NCBI RefSeq assembly: GCF_002288925.2
Contig: NW_022098000.1
Coordinates: forward strand, 3,493,277-3,557,276
From: Delphinapterus leucas
Taxonomy: Eukaryota > Chordata > Mammalia > Artiodactyla > Monodontidae
Length of the DNA: 64,000 nucleotides
Reading direction: 5' to 3'
Shown here: positions 1 through 10,907 of the stretch, in pieces
How the letters are laid out: each line of letters begins with the position of its first letter
Position numbering within the stretch: the first letter of the stretch is position 1
Notes under the pieces: generated by a model
What the model was told of the DNA's origin: nothing
Database searches by the model: none
Seen by the model: only the letters and a program-made list of their open reading frames with translations
Program-made: the position numbers and the translations under genes

Positions 1-1221
1 GTCTGCTCTTCATTTTCTTCTGAGGCTTGCAGCTTCCTCTGCTTAAACCCCAATAGAGAATCTGGACCAGGTACCAATCAAAGCAGGCTTTCCAAACAGA
101 GTGAAAAACTGCAACATTTAAAACGTTTCTGCTGGTCTCCCTGTAGTTTTTTGTATGGACTGGGGAAGTGAATAGAGAGGGAAGAAATGAAAGAGATGAC
201 CAGAGAGGAACCAAGCAGAGAGATGGACAGAGAGCCCTGACTGCATTCAGATGCCAGCTTCCATTTGTATCTAAGACCCAACTCTGGTCCCACTCTTGGA
301 ATTGTGAGAGTTTCCCCTATCCTTTCTATAAATTCCCTTGCATTTAACCTCTTCTCAGTGGGGAGCCTCTTACTTGTAAACAGTTCACTTCTAGCCAGTC
401 CAACTCAATATTGCTAAATGGATATTATTGGGCTGCTAATAGTTACTGGGCTCTGTAGTAGTCACTAGGAAACAAAGATAAATCAGACACGACCACTGAT
501 CTCAAGATCTCAAGTGCCCTTGATTTATATAAACACTCACAAGCACCAGGACATGCAGAGAAGGGTTAGTCTAGTGATGGATTTCTCATAATACCTGAAA
601 AGGTCAGTAGGGGTCTCTCATGATTCACTGAACCACTTTTCACTATAACTTACAAAGCACTAAGTATTTATGGATTTACACACTTTCTTTTCATGATCTT
701 GGGAATAGATTATACTAAGCAACTGTAGATGGGTAAATGAGACAGATTTGACTTCACAGTGCTAAAACAGCCTTTACAATCCCATGCAATTCTGAAGATA
801 TTTTCTTAGTAATTGAAGAGTTGAAGTTTCTTTTTCAAAGACAGAGTTATTAGAACAAGCATCTTAGCTGTTACTGATGGGATTGCAGTAGACACATGAG
901 GTGCAAGAAGGCACGATTAAGACAAGAGACTCTCCCACACAAGGTACTCATCAAGACTAGGGAACAAATAATCTTTAAGAAATAGAAAACAGAGATGAAA
1001 ATGAAAATGTTGCCAGTATTACTGTTGACAATATGTTCACTGGAAATAAGATGAATTCTTTTTCTTGTTTTCCCCTTCATGTGGTTTTTAACCAGGGTGA
1101 TGTGAAATTCTTAACTACTGAAGAGAGAACTTAGCCTTTGATTTTCAAAAATAGTTTTGTGATTCCTCTTAATCAATTAGTTCCTGTTGTCTGAAGCCAA
1201 GTGTATGCTAAGGGCTCAAAG
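1..1221. other. Unrecognised non-coding sequence
   Basis: No recognisable exon or young repeat. Positions about 440-560 resemble an antisense L2 3' end (an 'actgggctctgtag...' stretch, then 'aacaaagataaatcagacac'), but too diverged to call firmly. Short open frames on the minus strand (78-293, 871-1080) show no family features. Confidence 0.5.
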
Positions 1222-1321
1222 CTAGCTTAACTGTGTTGCCTTCTACAGATGACTAGCTGGGTAGGTGATTAAAGAAAATAGGGAATAAGACTGGTTATGT
1301 GATGCTTTGGGCTTGGAATCC
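1222..1321. repeat. Left copy of a ~98-bp local duplication
   Basis: This segment shares an ordered series of blocks with 1699-1796: 'taggtgattaaagaaaa', 'tggttatgtgat' and 'gaatcc'. The two copies lie on either side of an MLT1-type LTR. I do not recognise the unit as a known repeat family. Confidence 0.7.
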
Positions 1322-1339
1322 AGGGAAGCAGACCTACAT

Positions 1340-1694
1340 CTTTAACAAAGTACCACAAACTGGGTAGCTTACACAACAGAAATGGATTTTCTCACGGTTC
1401 TGGAGGCTGGAAGTCTGAGATCAAGGTGTTGGCAGGGTTGGTTTCTTCTGAGGCCTCTCTCCTTGGCTTGGAGATGACCATCTTCTTCCTGTGTCCTCAC
1501 ACGGCCTTCCCTCTGTGCTCTCTGATATCTGTACCCTAATCTCTTCATACAAGGATGCCGATCATATTGGATTAGGGACTACTGGAGGGACCTCATTTTC
1601 TCTTAATTACTTCCAAATCCAGTCACATTCTGAGGTCCTGGGTGGGTAGGACTTCCACATATGAATTTTGGGGGGACACAATTCAGTCCATGAT
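1340..1694 (-). mobile_element. MLT1-type MaLR solo LTR, antisense
   Basis: Read on the minus strand, the segment starts near 'tcatggactgaattgtgtcc' and ends with the characteristic tail 'ccttgatctcagacttccag', 'cctccagaaccgtgag' and a 'gtaagctacccagtttgtgg' block. These are hallmarks of the MLT1/MST group of ERVL-MaLR LTRs. No internal retroviral sequence adjoins it, so it is a solo LTR. The subfamily is uncertain. Confidence 0.8.
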
Positions 1695-1698
1695 GGGC

Positions 1699-1796
1699 AC
1701 TTAGCTATACTGCCATCTACGGATGATGGCAGGTAGGTGATTAAAGAAAACAGGTTACTGATGCTGGTTATGTGATATGCCCTGGGACAAGAATCC
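1699..1796. repeat. Right copy of the ~98-bp local duplication
   Basis: Partner of 1222-1321 on the other side of the LTR. The two diverge by several indels and substitutions (roughly four fifths identical by eye), so the duplication is old. Confidence 0.7.
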
Positions 1797-2008
1797 TGTA
1801 CACCAGCCCAGTCCTGTTGCCACGTTAAAAAGAGAGTCAGTGACTGGACCCGTGGTTACCTAGGCCTGGGCTGAGGCTTTGAAGCTGTTTGAGAATATTG
1901 GTTTTGCTAAGATCTGGCCCTGTTTTAACTCACAGTTTAAAATGTATTTCTTAATCTCTTCCATATGTAAAAAATTATTGACAAATCTAATTAATGTCAT
2001 GGATTAAA

Positions 2009-2032
2009 GTGTGGGTGTGGGTGTGGGTGTGT
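2009..2032 (+). repeat. (GGGTGT)n microsatellite
   Basis: Four imperfect units of a GT-rich hexamer. Confidence 0.85.
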
Positions 2033-2241
2033 ACAGCTTCTAAACTGAGTATTCCTTGAATGTTCATTAATAAACACTCTTCAGACTTCAGCTAATACAG
2101 AATTTACCACTAAAATACACATAGGTAGCTATTATGTTTCTCTTTAAGCATGGATCCTTGGAGAATTATATTCTCAAACACCAAAAACAGTCCGCTCAGT
2201 AGAGGAACTGCTAACCATCTGCTATTAAGTAGTACTGCCTC

Positions 2242-2650
2242 GGGGATTCCCTGGTGGCTCAGTGGTGGAGAATCCGCCTGCCAGTGCAGGGGACACGGGT
2301 TCGAGCCCTGGTCCGGGAAGATCCCACATGCCGCGGAGCAACTAGGCCCGTGCACCACAACCGCTGAGCCTGCGCTCTAGAGTCTGTGAGCCACAACTAC
2401 TGAGCTCACATGCCTAGAGCCCGTGCTCCGCGACAGGTGAGGCCACCGCAATGAGAAGCCCACGCACCGCAACAAAGAGTAGCCCCTGCTCACTGCAACT
2501 AGAGAGAGCCCCTGCGCAGCAGCGAAGACCCAACACAGCCAAAAACAAAATAAATAAAATAAATAAGTTTATAAAAGTAAGTAAATAAATAAAGCCATGA
2601 AAATGTTGAAATAACCTAGGGAGCTAGTAGACAAATAAAATTTAAAAAAA
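2242..2650 (+). mobile_element. CHR-type SINE, long form
   Basis: tRNA-derived SINE whose head begins 'gggattccctggtggctcag', with the B-box-like 'gggttcgagccctgg' and a body of 'accacaacc...tgagcc' motifs, then an A-rich 'aaataaataaa' tail. A perfect 15-bp TSD (aagtagtactgcctc) flanks it at 2227-2241 and 2651-2665. The tail is long (about 100 bp, simple and AT-rich), which makes the insertion about 409 bp. Confidence 0.93.
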
Positions 2651-2665
2651 AAGTAGTACTGCCTC

Positions 2666-3690
2666 TAAAAAATGAAAAAAAAAAGAGGTCCATCTGGGGT
2701 ACAAGAACATGTTTTTATGGGTCTCCACAGGATCCTTGTGAGAGTGTACACGGTAAGAGAGAAGTCCAAAGTTTTGGAAACTAGAAAAAGATTTAGAAAA
2801 AAAGAAAAATATTTTCTGAAAAGAAGGCAGACAAAAATCATGCAATACTCCCTATGTGATAGATATTTTGAAGTTACAAATCAGTTATGTTTTTCACCTC
2901 TTCGTGTATTTAATGTTTATTTCACTAGAGAAGTATTTATTTTTAAAGATCTATTTTCAGCTTTCCAGTGCTTTCTCAAAAATTATTTGATGCAATATGC
3001 CATGGATGTTACTATTAAATTTGTGAATGGTCAGGCAGTGGGTAAGTTTATACTGACTGAGCCACAGGCTGTGTAAAGTGACCCTGAGAAATTATAAGAA
3101 GTGCTTTATAATCTCCAAAATCTTTAGTAGTTTTGCTACAAAACTGTAGCACATCAACAAGCATTTGAAGAACAGAATATCTTCCATTAACTCCAGAAAG
3201 ACAATTTAAAGGCAATTATGAATGCAATACAGATTTTACAAATCTGCTATAAATATGGAGCATCTTCCATTTAATCAGTCATTAAATGTGGGTCTGGAAA
3301 AAAAATTGGATGAGCTTTCTAAAAATTCAAAGGTAGAAATTTGGTCAAATGCCATTTCTTTGAAATAGTACCTCTACATCATTTGTAGCAATACAGAGAG
3401 ATTTGAACTGAAGAAAAAGTAATGTAGAATCTTACAAGTTGGACTAGTTGCTTGGAAAGACTGTGTACTTGTTGGCTTTCTAAGAGTACTCATGTCTCAT
3501 GCCTTGGCTCACAAGCAGGGAGGAGAGAAGGGTCGAGTGTGCATCTGAGCACAGCTCTTAGAGGGCTCTAAATATTAATAATACCATATACTTAGTATGT
3601 TACCTGCTAGGAAAGTAAGTGACCCGCCCCAGCTCCCTGCTGAATACTTCATCCTTGTTCTTAGACACTCCTTACTTTAACTCCTGGCTG
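2666..3690. other. Unrecognised AT-rich stretch
   Basis: No repeat or gene recognised. A 134-codon open frame on the plus strand (2672-3076) starts in the A-rich flank of the SINE TSD. It is rich in Lys, Phe and Arg and has no domain I recognise; treated as chance. Confidence 0.5.
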
Positions 3691-3749
3691 CTCTGAGTAT
3701 GAAAAATGATCCTTTCACCACCATTGCAGTTCTAAGCTGGTTCTTGATT

Positions 3750-3794
3750 TGTGTGTGTGTGTGTGTGTGCGTGTGTGTGTGTTTGTGTGTGTTT
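3750..3794 (+). repeat. (GT)n microsatellite
   Basis: About 20 GT units with single-base interruptions (one C, one T run). Likely length-polymorphic. Confidence 0.92.
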
Positions 3795-3910
3795 TGTTCA
3801 GCTCATGTTATAAACAAATACGAAATAAAAAACAATTTCTACACAGAGCTGTGCAAATCAGTAATGGATAGTGATTCTATGTGAATGGATGTCCTTAAAA
3901 GAGACATATG

Positions 3911-4139
3911 GGCACAGCAGCGAGGAGCATGGGCTGCAGAGTCAGACCGCCTAGATTCAAATCCTCCCCCTGCCAGTGTGATCTGAGCAGGTTATGTCAT
4001 CTCCCCTTGCCTTCAGTTCTTCTCTGAAAAATGAGTATCATACGAGTATGGTTGCCTTGTATGGTTGTAAGAATCGAATTGATTAATACATGTAAGAAAC
4101 TTGGAGTAGCATTTATCACACTGTGAGCATGATAAAAGT
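3911..4139 (+). mobile_element. MIR SINE
   Basis: Ordered MIR landmarks: 'gcatgggctgcagagtcaga', 'gattcaaatcctcccc', 'gatctgagcaggttatgtca', 'tgaaaaatgagtatcatac' and 'ttgtaagaatcgaattgatt'. Nearly full length and strongly diverged, as expected for this pre-placental family. Confidence 0.85.
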
Positions 4140-4698
4140 GATACCACTGTTTGCCAAATAAAGTACCTATAATTAACTATCCTAATAGACTTTTTTTGGG
4201 TTCATATCCTAAATCTTTACGGTGTTGCTGATCTCTCCTGCTGGGTTTGATCAAGGCCCGTGCAGGTCTGATACGTTTTCAAAGACCTCTGGGAATATCT
4301 CCAGACCCCAGCTGCTCCAGAGGGCCAGGCTTCCCGCTCCTTCCTTTCCTTTTTTTCCTTCTCACACTTACAGTGTGGCGAACTCTGCACTTGGAAGGTA
4401 GGAAGGAAGGAGTACTAGGAGTTTGATGGCAAAATATCTGGGAGAATTTGGGACCAGGAATCAGATGACCGGGAAAGGAGCCGTAAGCTTCATAGGAGCA
4501 GAGATTTGTAGGTGAACAGGGAGCAGCGAAGGACTAGGGTGTGGAAAGGAAGTCACCCCCCAGGGAGGCTGTGGCAGGAACTATGTCTGGGGAGAGCCAG
4601 GTTTTCCTTAAAGAATGCAGGTGCAGAGCATGGTGGGGAGGGCTGTCAGTGAAGATGCGTTTGGTTTAAATAGAATGAAGGTCTCCAGTAAACAAATA
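4140..4698. other. Unrecognised sequence, moderately GC-rich
   Basis: Nothing recognised between the MIR and the Tigger-type element. A purine-rich run occupies 4395-4660. Confidence 0.45.
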
Positions 4699-4930
4699 CG
4701 GTTGACCCTTGAACAACAGGGGGGTTAGGGGTGCCAACCCCAGCACATTCCAAAATCCACATGTAACTTTACAGTTGGCCCTCCATATGAACTCCTTCTA
4801 CATCCTCAGATTCAACCAACTGTGGAAGGTGTAGTCCTATAGTATGTATTTAGTCAAAAAAAAAAAAAAAAAAAAGTGTGTATCACTGGATCCGGTACAG
4901 TTCAAACCTGTGTTGTTCAAGGATCGACTG
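4699..4930 (+). mobile_element. Tigger2/MER28-type non-autonomous DNA transposon
   Basis: Inverted ends are visible: 'ggttgacccttgaacaaca' on the left pairs with 'tgttgttcaaggatcgactg' on the right. Flanking TA dinucleotides sit at 4697-4698 and 4931-4932, as expected for pogo/Tigger. The internal 'agttggccctccatatgaac' and 'ttcaaccaactgtgg' are typical of the MER28/MER8 group. A poly(A) run at 4856-4875 expands the centre. The 232-bp length means there is no transposase. Confidence 0.85.
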
Positions 4931-5107
4931 TAGTTGATTGTGAAGAGGATGGTGGAAAATGGATTGTACCTAACAGTGTAGAAGTGACCATACAGGAAGA
5001 GGAAAGATGGTCAGAGAGGTGGGCGTTTAGCAGTGACCCAGGATCAGCAGAGGTCTGACATGAAGATGCTCCCAGGCAGCCCAGGCTGAGAAGGAGGTGG
5101 GTGCATT

Positions 5108-5402
5108 GCTTTTTTAAAAAAATTTTAAACTTTTATTATTTTTGCTATTGCACATTCATCACTGACTATAGTCCATGCATTTAAAAATCTTTTTAATTAG
5201 AATTTTTTTAAATTTTATATTGTGGTATATTTGATTAACAGTGTCGTGTTAGTTTCAGGTGTACAGCAAAGTGATTCAGTTATACATGTATCTATTCTTT
5301 TTCAAGTTCTTTCCCCATTTAGGTTGTTACAGAATGTTGAATAGAGTTCCCCGTGCTATACAGTAGGTCCTTGTTGGTTATCTATTTTAAATATAATAGT
5401 GT
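5108..5402 (-). mobile_element. Truncated L1 3' end, possibly with 3' transduction
   Basis: Positions 5196-5402 are the antisense artiodactyl L1 3' end ('gttagtttcaggtgtacagc', 'cagtaggtccttgttggtta'). TSD copies 'gaggtgggtgcatt' (5094-5107) and 'gaggtgggtgcgtt' (5403-5416) bracket a longer segment, so about 85 bp of non-L1 sequence with its own A-rich terminus lies beyond the L1 3' end. Confidence 0.8.
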
Positions 5403-5664
5403 GAGGTGGGTGCGTTTTGGCAACTGCAGTGTGAGCCTTGGCATCCTGGCACTGAAGACATCCCTCTTGGCACTGGAGGCTTGGTTTAATCAAGTGTTCT
5501 TGTGACTGGATTGAATTAGACACTTTTCCCTTGTCTCACAGTTGAGAAGCTTGACAGAGTGTGACTGTAACAGATCCATTCTGCCTCTGCCTGGTCCCTA
5601 CCTGTTTAGGGATGAGAGTTATTAATTTCTATGGTGGAATTAAAAGAAGTAAACAGACTTTTCT

Positions 5665-5830
5665 TGAGCACCCACTATAATCCCAGCACTTTGAATCTCT
5701 GGTATTACCTCCATTATTTTACATGTAAGGAAACAGATTCATCGGGTGTAAGATCTTCAGACCCACCCAGCTATGAGGTCACAGAGCAGGAATGGCGCCC
5801 TGAGTAGGTCCTTTACTAAATCTTGCTAAT
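5665..5830 (-). mobile_element. MIR SINE, antisense, diverged
   Basis: Antisense MIR features in order: 'cttgagcacccactataatc', 'ttttacatgtaaggaaacag' and 'ggtcacagagcaggaatgg'. Confidence 0.6.
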
Positions 5831-6021
5831 TCTCAATTGCATTCTGAGCAAGCACCCAGTATTCAAGTATCACCTGAGTTTCCTGGATGCCTTGAGAATC
5901 ACTGAAACCATCTTAGAACACACGTGTACAGAACTAAAAACTGATTTGCTAAAACTCGACCTCTAGATGGTCAGAGTTCTGCACCAATCTGGGGCCCATC
6001 CTGACACTCTTGGGAATTATC

Positions 6022-6459
6022 ATTATTTTTTTTATTGGGATATAGTTGCTTTACAATGTTGTATTAGTTTCTGCTGTACAACGAAGTGAATCAGCTATAA
6101 ATATACATTTATCCCCTCCTTCCCCCCATCCCACCCATCTAGGTCACCACAGATCACCGAGCTGAGATCCCTGTGCTATACAGCAGATTCCCACTAGCTA
6201 TCTGTTTTACACATGGTAGTGTATATATGTCAATCCCAATCTCCCAGTTCATCCCACCCCCCACCCGCCGTGTCCATACATTCGTTCTCTATGTCTGTGT
6301 AAGGGACGAAACTGGGTCATTTGTAGAGACGTGGATGGACCTAGAGTCTGTCATACAGAGTAAAGTAAGTCAGAAAGAGAAAAACAAATATCATATATTA
6401 ACACATATATGTGAAATCTAGAAAAATGGTACAGATGAACCTATCTGCAGGGCAGAATA
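6022..6459 (-). mobile_element. 5'-truncated L1 with 5' inversion (twin priming)
   Basis: Positions 6027-6300 are antisense L1 3' UTR ('gttgctttacaatgttgtat', 'ccctgtgctatacagcagat'). From about 6301 to 6455 the sequence reads L1 on the plus strand ('tggatggacctagagtctgt', 'gtaagtcagaaagagaaaaa'). Flanking TSD 'gggaattatc' lies at 6012-6021 and 6460-6469. Inversion of the 5' part inside a single TSD pair is the signature of twin priming. Confidence 0.88.
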
Positions 6460-6514
6460 GGGAATTATCGTCATTAATAAAGAACCAAATGGCTCATGAC
6501 CAGCCCATTTTTCA

Positions 6515-6765
6515 TTCAATGGTGAATTTACTGAACGTTTCTTAAGTGCCTATTTTGTTCAGGAACCATCTTAGGTGCTCCAGATGTAATGATATTAACA
6601 GTAATATTAACAATATTTATGACAATTAACATTTATTGAACAATTATTAAACTCTAGACACTGTTGAAAGTGCTTTATATGTTTTAACTCACTGAATCCT
6701 CTCAGCTACCTTTGAAGCAGGTCCCATAACAACCTCTATTTTAGAGATGAGGATATTCATCTTTT
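6515..6765 (-). mobile_element. Old L2/MIR-like fragments, antisense
   Basis: 'aagtgcctattttgttcagg' resembles an antisense L2 3' end. 'aactcactgaatcctctcag', followed by 'tattttagagatgagg', resembles antisense MIR. Both are heavily diverged. Confidence 0.45.
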
Positions 6766-7570
6766 AATATTGTATTGATATGCAATACTTTTGATATAAT
6801 TTGCCTTTTCTACAATAAACATGTGCTAACTTTGTAAAGAGAAAAAATAACAAGCAAAAGATAAATTGATCATTTAGTAAAATAATATTAGATCCAAATG
6901 CATGAGCTCAAGGCTTGTGTGTCTGCCTGGGAGGAAGGAGGGTCTGGAGAAGCTTTTCCACCAGGTGCATTTTATCACATAATTGGCACTTCACTAAGCC
7001 CATTAAACACCTTGTTGATTGGCCCAATAGTCCCTAACTAGAATACCAGGTAGTGGTTGTAAAAACAATGCTAGGACAAAATATTCACTTTTTATTTCAG
7101 ATCATTGGCATCCATTATCACAGGTTGTGCTACTCATACTACCTTTTTGTATGAGTAAGCCTGTATTTCTAAGAAATAATAGTCTACTTTTAGGTTTCTT
7201 GGCTTTATGGGCTTGAATTCAAAGCCATAAATGATACTAGAATGGATTTTACAGCTGTTAGTTACGTATTCTGGGAAGAGGCCAGTGTGTTCAAAAGATA
7301 GGAAGACCAGAGAAGGAAAAATGTTTACCTAAATATAAAATAAGAAGTGTTAAGGGTGATGTGAAGATGCAGAAAAGTTTAGAAAAGTTATTCAAGTTTT
7401 AGGGGTTGCTTCCAACCCTGGGGAGTCACCTATGAAGTCATGTATGAGGTAGAGTGTTTCTCACTTTAATGTGTTGTCATATCTTATATTTTAGTCTATT
7501 TCTTTCATTGCACTAGAGTTCAATATCATTGTTAATATTTTGAGCATTTCTTTGTCATTAGTTATAAGTA
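6766..7570. other. Unrecognised AT-rich stretch
   Basis: No gene or repeat recognised. It ends at the poly(T) that marks the 3' end of the long L1. Confidence 0.45.
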
Positions 7571-10500
7571 GGTGTTTTTTTTAACATCTTTATTGGAGTA
7601 TAATTGCTTTACAGTGTTGTGTTAGTTTCTGCTGTATAACAAAGTGAATCAGCTATATGTATATATATATATATCCCCATATCCTCTCCTGGTTGTGCCT
7701 CCCTCCCACCCTCCCTATCCCACCCTTCTAGGTGGTCACAAAGCACCGAGCTGATCTCCCTGTGCTATGGCAGCTGCTTCTCACTAGCTATCCATTTTAC
7801 ATTTGGTAGTGTATATATGTCCATGACACTCTCTCACTTCGTTCCAGCTTACCCTTTCCCCTCCCCATGTTCTCAAGTCCATTCTGTACGTCTGTGTCTT
7901 CATTCCTGTCCTTCCCCTAGGTTTATCAGAACCATTTTTTTCTTTTTTTAGATTCCATATATATGTGTTAGCATACTGTATTTGCTTTCTCTTTCTGACT
8001 CACTTCACTCTGTATGACAGACTCTAGGTCCATCCATCTCACTACAAATAACTCAATTTCGTTTCTTTGTATGGCTAAGTAATAATCCATTATATATACA
8101 TGCCATATCTTCTTTATCCATTCGTTGCTCAATGGACACTTAGGTTGATTCCATGTCCTGGCTATTGTAAATAGTGCTGCAATTGAACTTGTGGTACATG
8201 TCTCTTTTTGATTTATGGTTTTCTCAGGGTATATGCCAAGTAGTGGGATTGCTGGATCGTATGGTAGTTCTATTTTTTAGTTTTTTGAGGAACTTCCATA
8301 CTGTTCTCCATAGTGGCTGTATCAATTTACATTCCCACCAACAGTGCGAGAGGGTTCCCTTTTCTCCACACCCTCTCCAGCATTTATTGTTTCTAGATTT
8401 TTTAATGATGGCCATTCTGCCTGGTGTGAGGTGATACCTTATTGTAGTTTTGATTTGCATTTCTCTAATGATTAGTGATGTTGAGTATCCTTTCATGTGT
8501 TGGCAATCTGTATGTCTTCTTTGGAGAAATGTCTATTTAGGTCTTCTGCCCATTTTTGGATTGCATTGGTTTTTTTTTTTTTTTTTGATGTAGAGCTGCA
8601 TGAGCTACTTGTAAATTTTGGAGATTAATCCTTTGTAAGTTGCTTCATTTGAAAATATTTTCTCCCATTCTGAGGGTTGTCTTTTTGTCTTGTTTATGGT
8701 TTCCTTTGCTGTGCAAAAGTTTTAAGTCTCATTAGGTCCCATTTTTTTATTTTTGTTTTTACTTCCATTTCTCTAGGAGGTGGGTCAAAAAAGATCATGC
8801 TGTGATTTGTGTCATAATGTGTTCTGCCTATGTTTTCCTCTGAGAGTTTTATAGTGTCTGGCCTTACATTCAGGTCTCTAATCCATTTTGAGTTTACTTT
8901 TGTGTATGATGTTAAGAAGTGTTCTAATTTCATTCTTTTACATGTAGCGGTCCAGTTTTCCCAGCACCACTTATTGAAGAGGCTGTCTTTTCTCCATTGT
9001 ATATTCTTGCCTCCTTTATTAAAGATAAGGTGACCATATGTGCGTAGGATTATCTTTGGGCTTTCTATCCTGTTCCATTGATCTATCTGTCTGTTTTTGT
9101 ACTGCTACCATACTGTCTTGATTACTGTAGCTTTGTAGTATAGTCTGAAGTCAGGGAGCCTGATTCCTCCAGCTCCATTTTTCTTTCTGAAGATTGTTTT
9201 GGATATTCAGATCTTTTGTGTTTCCATACAAATTGTGAAATTTTTTGTTCTAGTTCTGTGAAAAATACTATTGGCAGTTTGATAGGGATTATATTGAATC
9301 TGTAGATTGCTTTGGGTAGTATAGTCATTTTCACAATATTGATTCTTCCAATCCAAGAACATGGTATATCTCGCCATCTGTTTGTATCATATTTAATTTC
9401 TTTCATCAGTGTCTTATAGTTTTCTTCATACAGGTCTTTTGTCTCCTTAGGTAGGTTTATTCCTAGGTATTTTACTCGTTTTGTTGCAGTGGTAAATGGG
9501 AGTGGTTCCTTAATTTCTCTTTCAGATTTTTCATCATTAGTGTATAGGAATGCAAGAGATTTCTATGCATTAAATTTGTACCCTGCTACTTTACCAAATT
9601 CACTCTAGTAATTTTCTGGTAGCATCTTTAGGATTCTCTATGTATAGTATCATGTCATCTGCAAAGAGTGATAGTTTTAATTTTTCTTTTCTGATTTGGA
9701 ATCCTTTTATTTCTTTTTCTTCTCTTATTTTTGGCTAAAACTTCCAAAACTATGTTGAATAATAGTGCTAAGAGTGGCACCCTTGTCTTGTTCCTGATCC
9801 TAGAGGAAATGGTTTCAGGTTTTCACCATTGAGAAGGATGTTGGCAGTGGGTTTGTCATATATGGCCTTTATTATGTTGAGGTAGGTTCCCTCTATGTGC
9901 ACTTTCCGGAGAGTTTTTATCATAAATGCCTGTTGAATTTTGTTGAAAGCTTTTTCTGCATCTATTGAAATTATCATATGGTTTTTCTCCTTCAATTTGT
10001 TAATATGGTGTATCACATTGATTGATTTGCATATATTGAAGAACCACTGCATTCCGGAGATAAACCCCACTTAATCATGGTGTATGATCCTTTTAATGTG
10101 CTCTTGGATTCTGTTTGCTAGTATTTTATTGAGGATTTTTGCATCTATTTTCCTCAGTGATATTGGCCTGCAGGTTTCTTTTTTGTGACATATTTGTCTA
10201 GTTTTCATATCAGGGTGAAGGTGGCCTTGTAGAATGAGTTTGGGAGTGTTCCTTCCTCTGCTATATTTTGGAAGAGTTTGAGAAGGATAGGTGTTAACTC
10301 TTCTCTAAAAGTTTGGTAGAATTCACCTGTGAAACCATCTGGTCCTGGGCTTTTGTGTGTTGGAAGATTTTTAATCACAGTCTCAATTTCAGTGCTTGTG
10401 ATTGGTCTGTTCATATTTTCTTTTTCTTTCTGGTTCACTCTTGGAAGGTTGTACTGTTCTAAGAATGTGTCCATTTCTTCCAGGTTGTCCATTTTATTGG

Positions 10501-10907
10501 CATAGAGTTTCTTGTAGTAATCTCTCATGATCTTTTGTATTTCTGCAGAGTCAGTTGTTACTTCTCCTTTTTCATTTCTAATTCTGTTAATGTGAGTCCT
10601 CTCCCTTTTATTCTTGGTGAGTCTGGCTAATGGTTTATCAATTTTTTTTTATCTTCTCAAAGAATCAGCCTTTAGTTTTATTGATCTTTACAATTGTTTC
10701 CATCATTTCTTTTTCATTTATTTCTGATCTGATCTTTATGATTTCTTTCCTTCTGCTAACTTTGGATTTTTTTTTGTTCTCCTTTCTCTAATTGCTTTAG
10801 GTGTAAAGTTAGGTTGTTTATTTGAGATTTTTTTTGTTTCCTGAGGTAGGATTGTATTGCTATAAACTTTTCTCTTAGAACTACTTTTGCTACATCCCAT
10901 ATGTTTT

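Noticed and set aside
2242..2330. tRNA gene suggested by an internal B-box-like sequence
   Set aside because: It is the tRNA-derived head of a SINE with TSD and tail. No cloverleaf of a functional tRNA is evident.
2672..3076. 134-codon plus-strand open frame
   Set aside because: Lys/Phe-rich composition typical of AT-rich DNA, no domain, and its start overlaps the SINE-associated A-rich flank.
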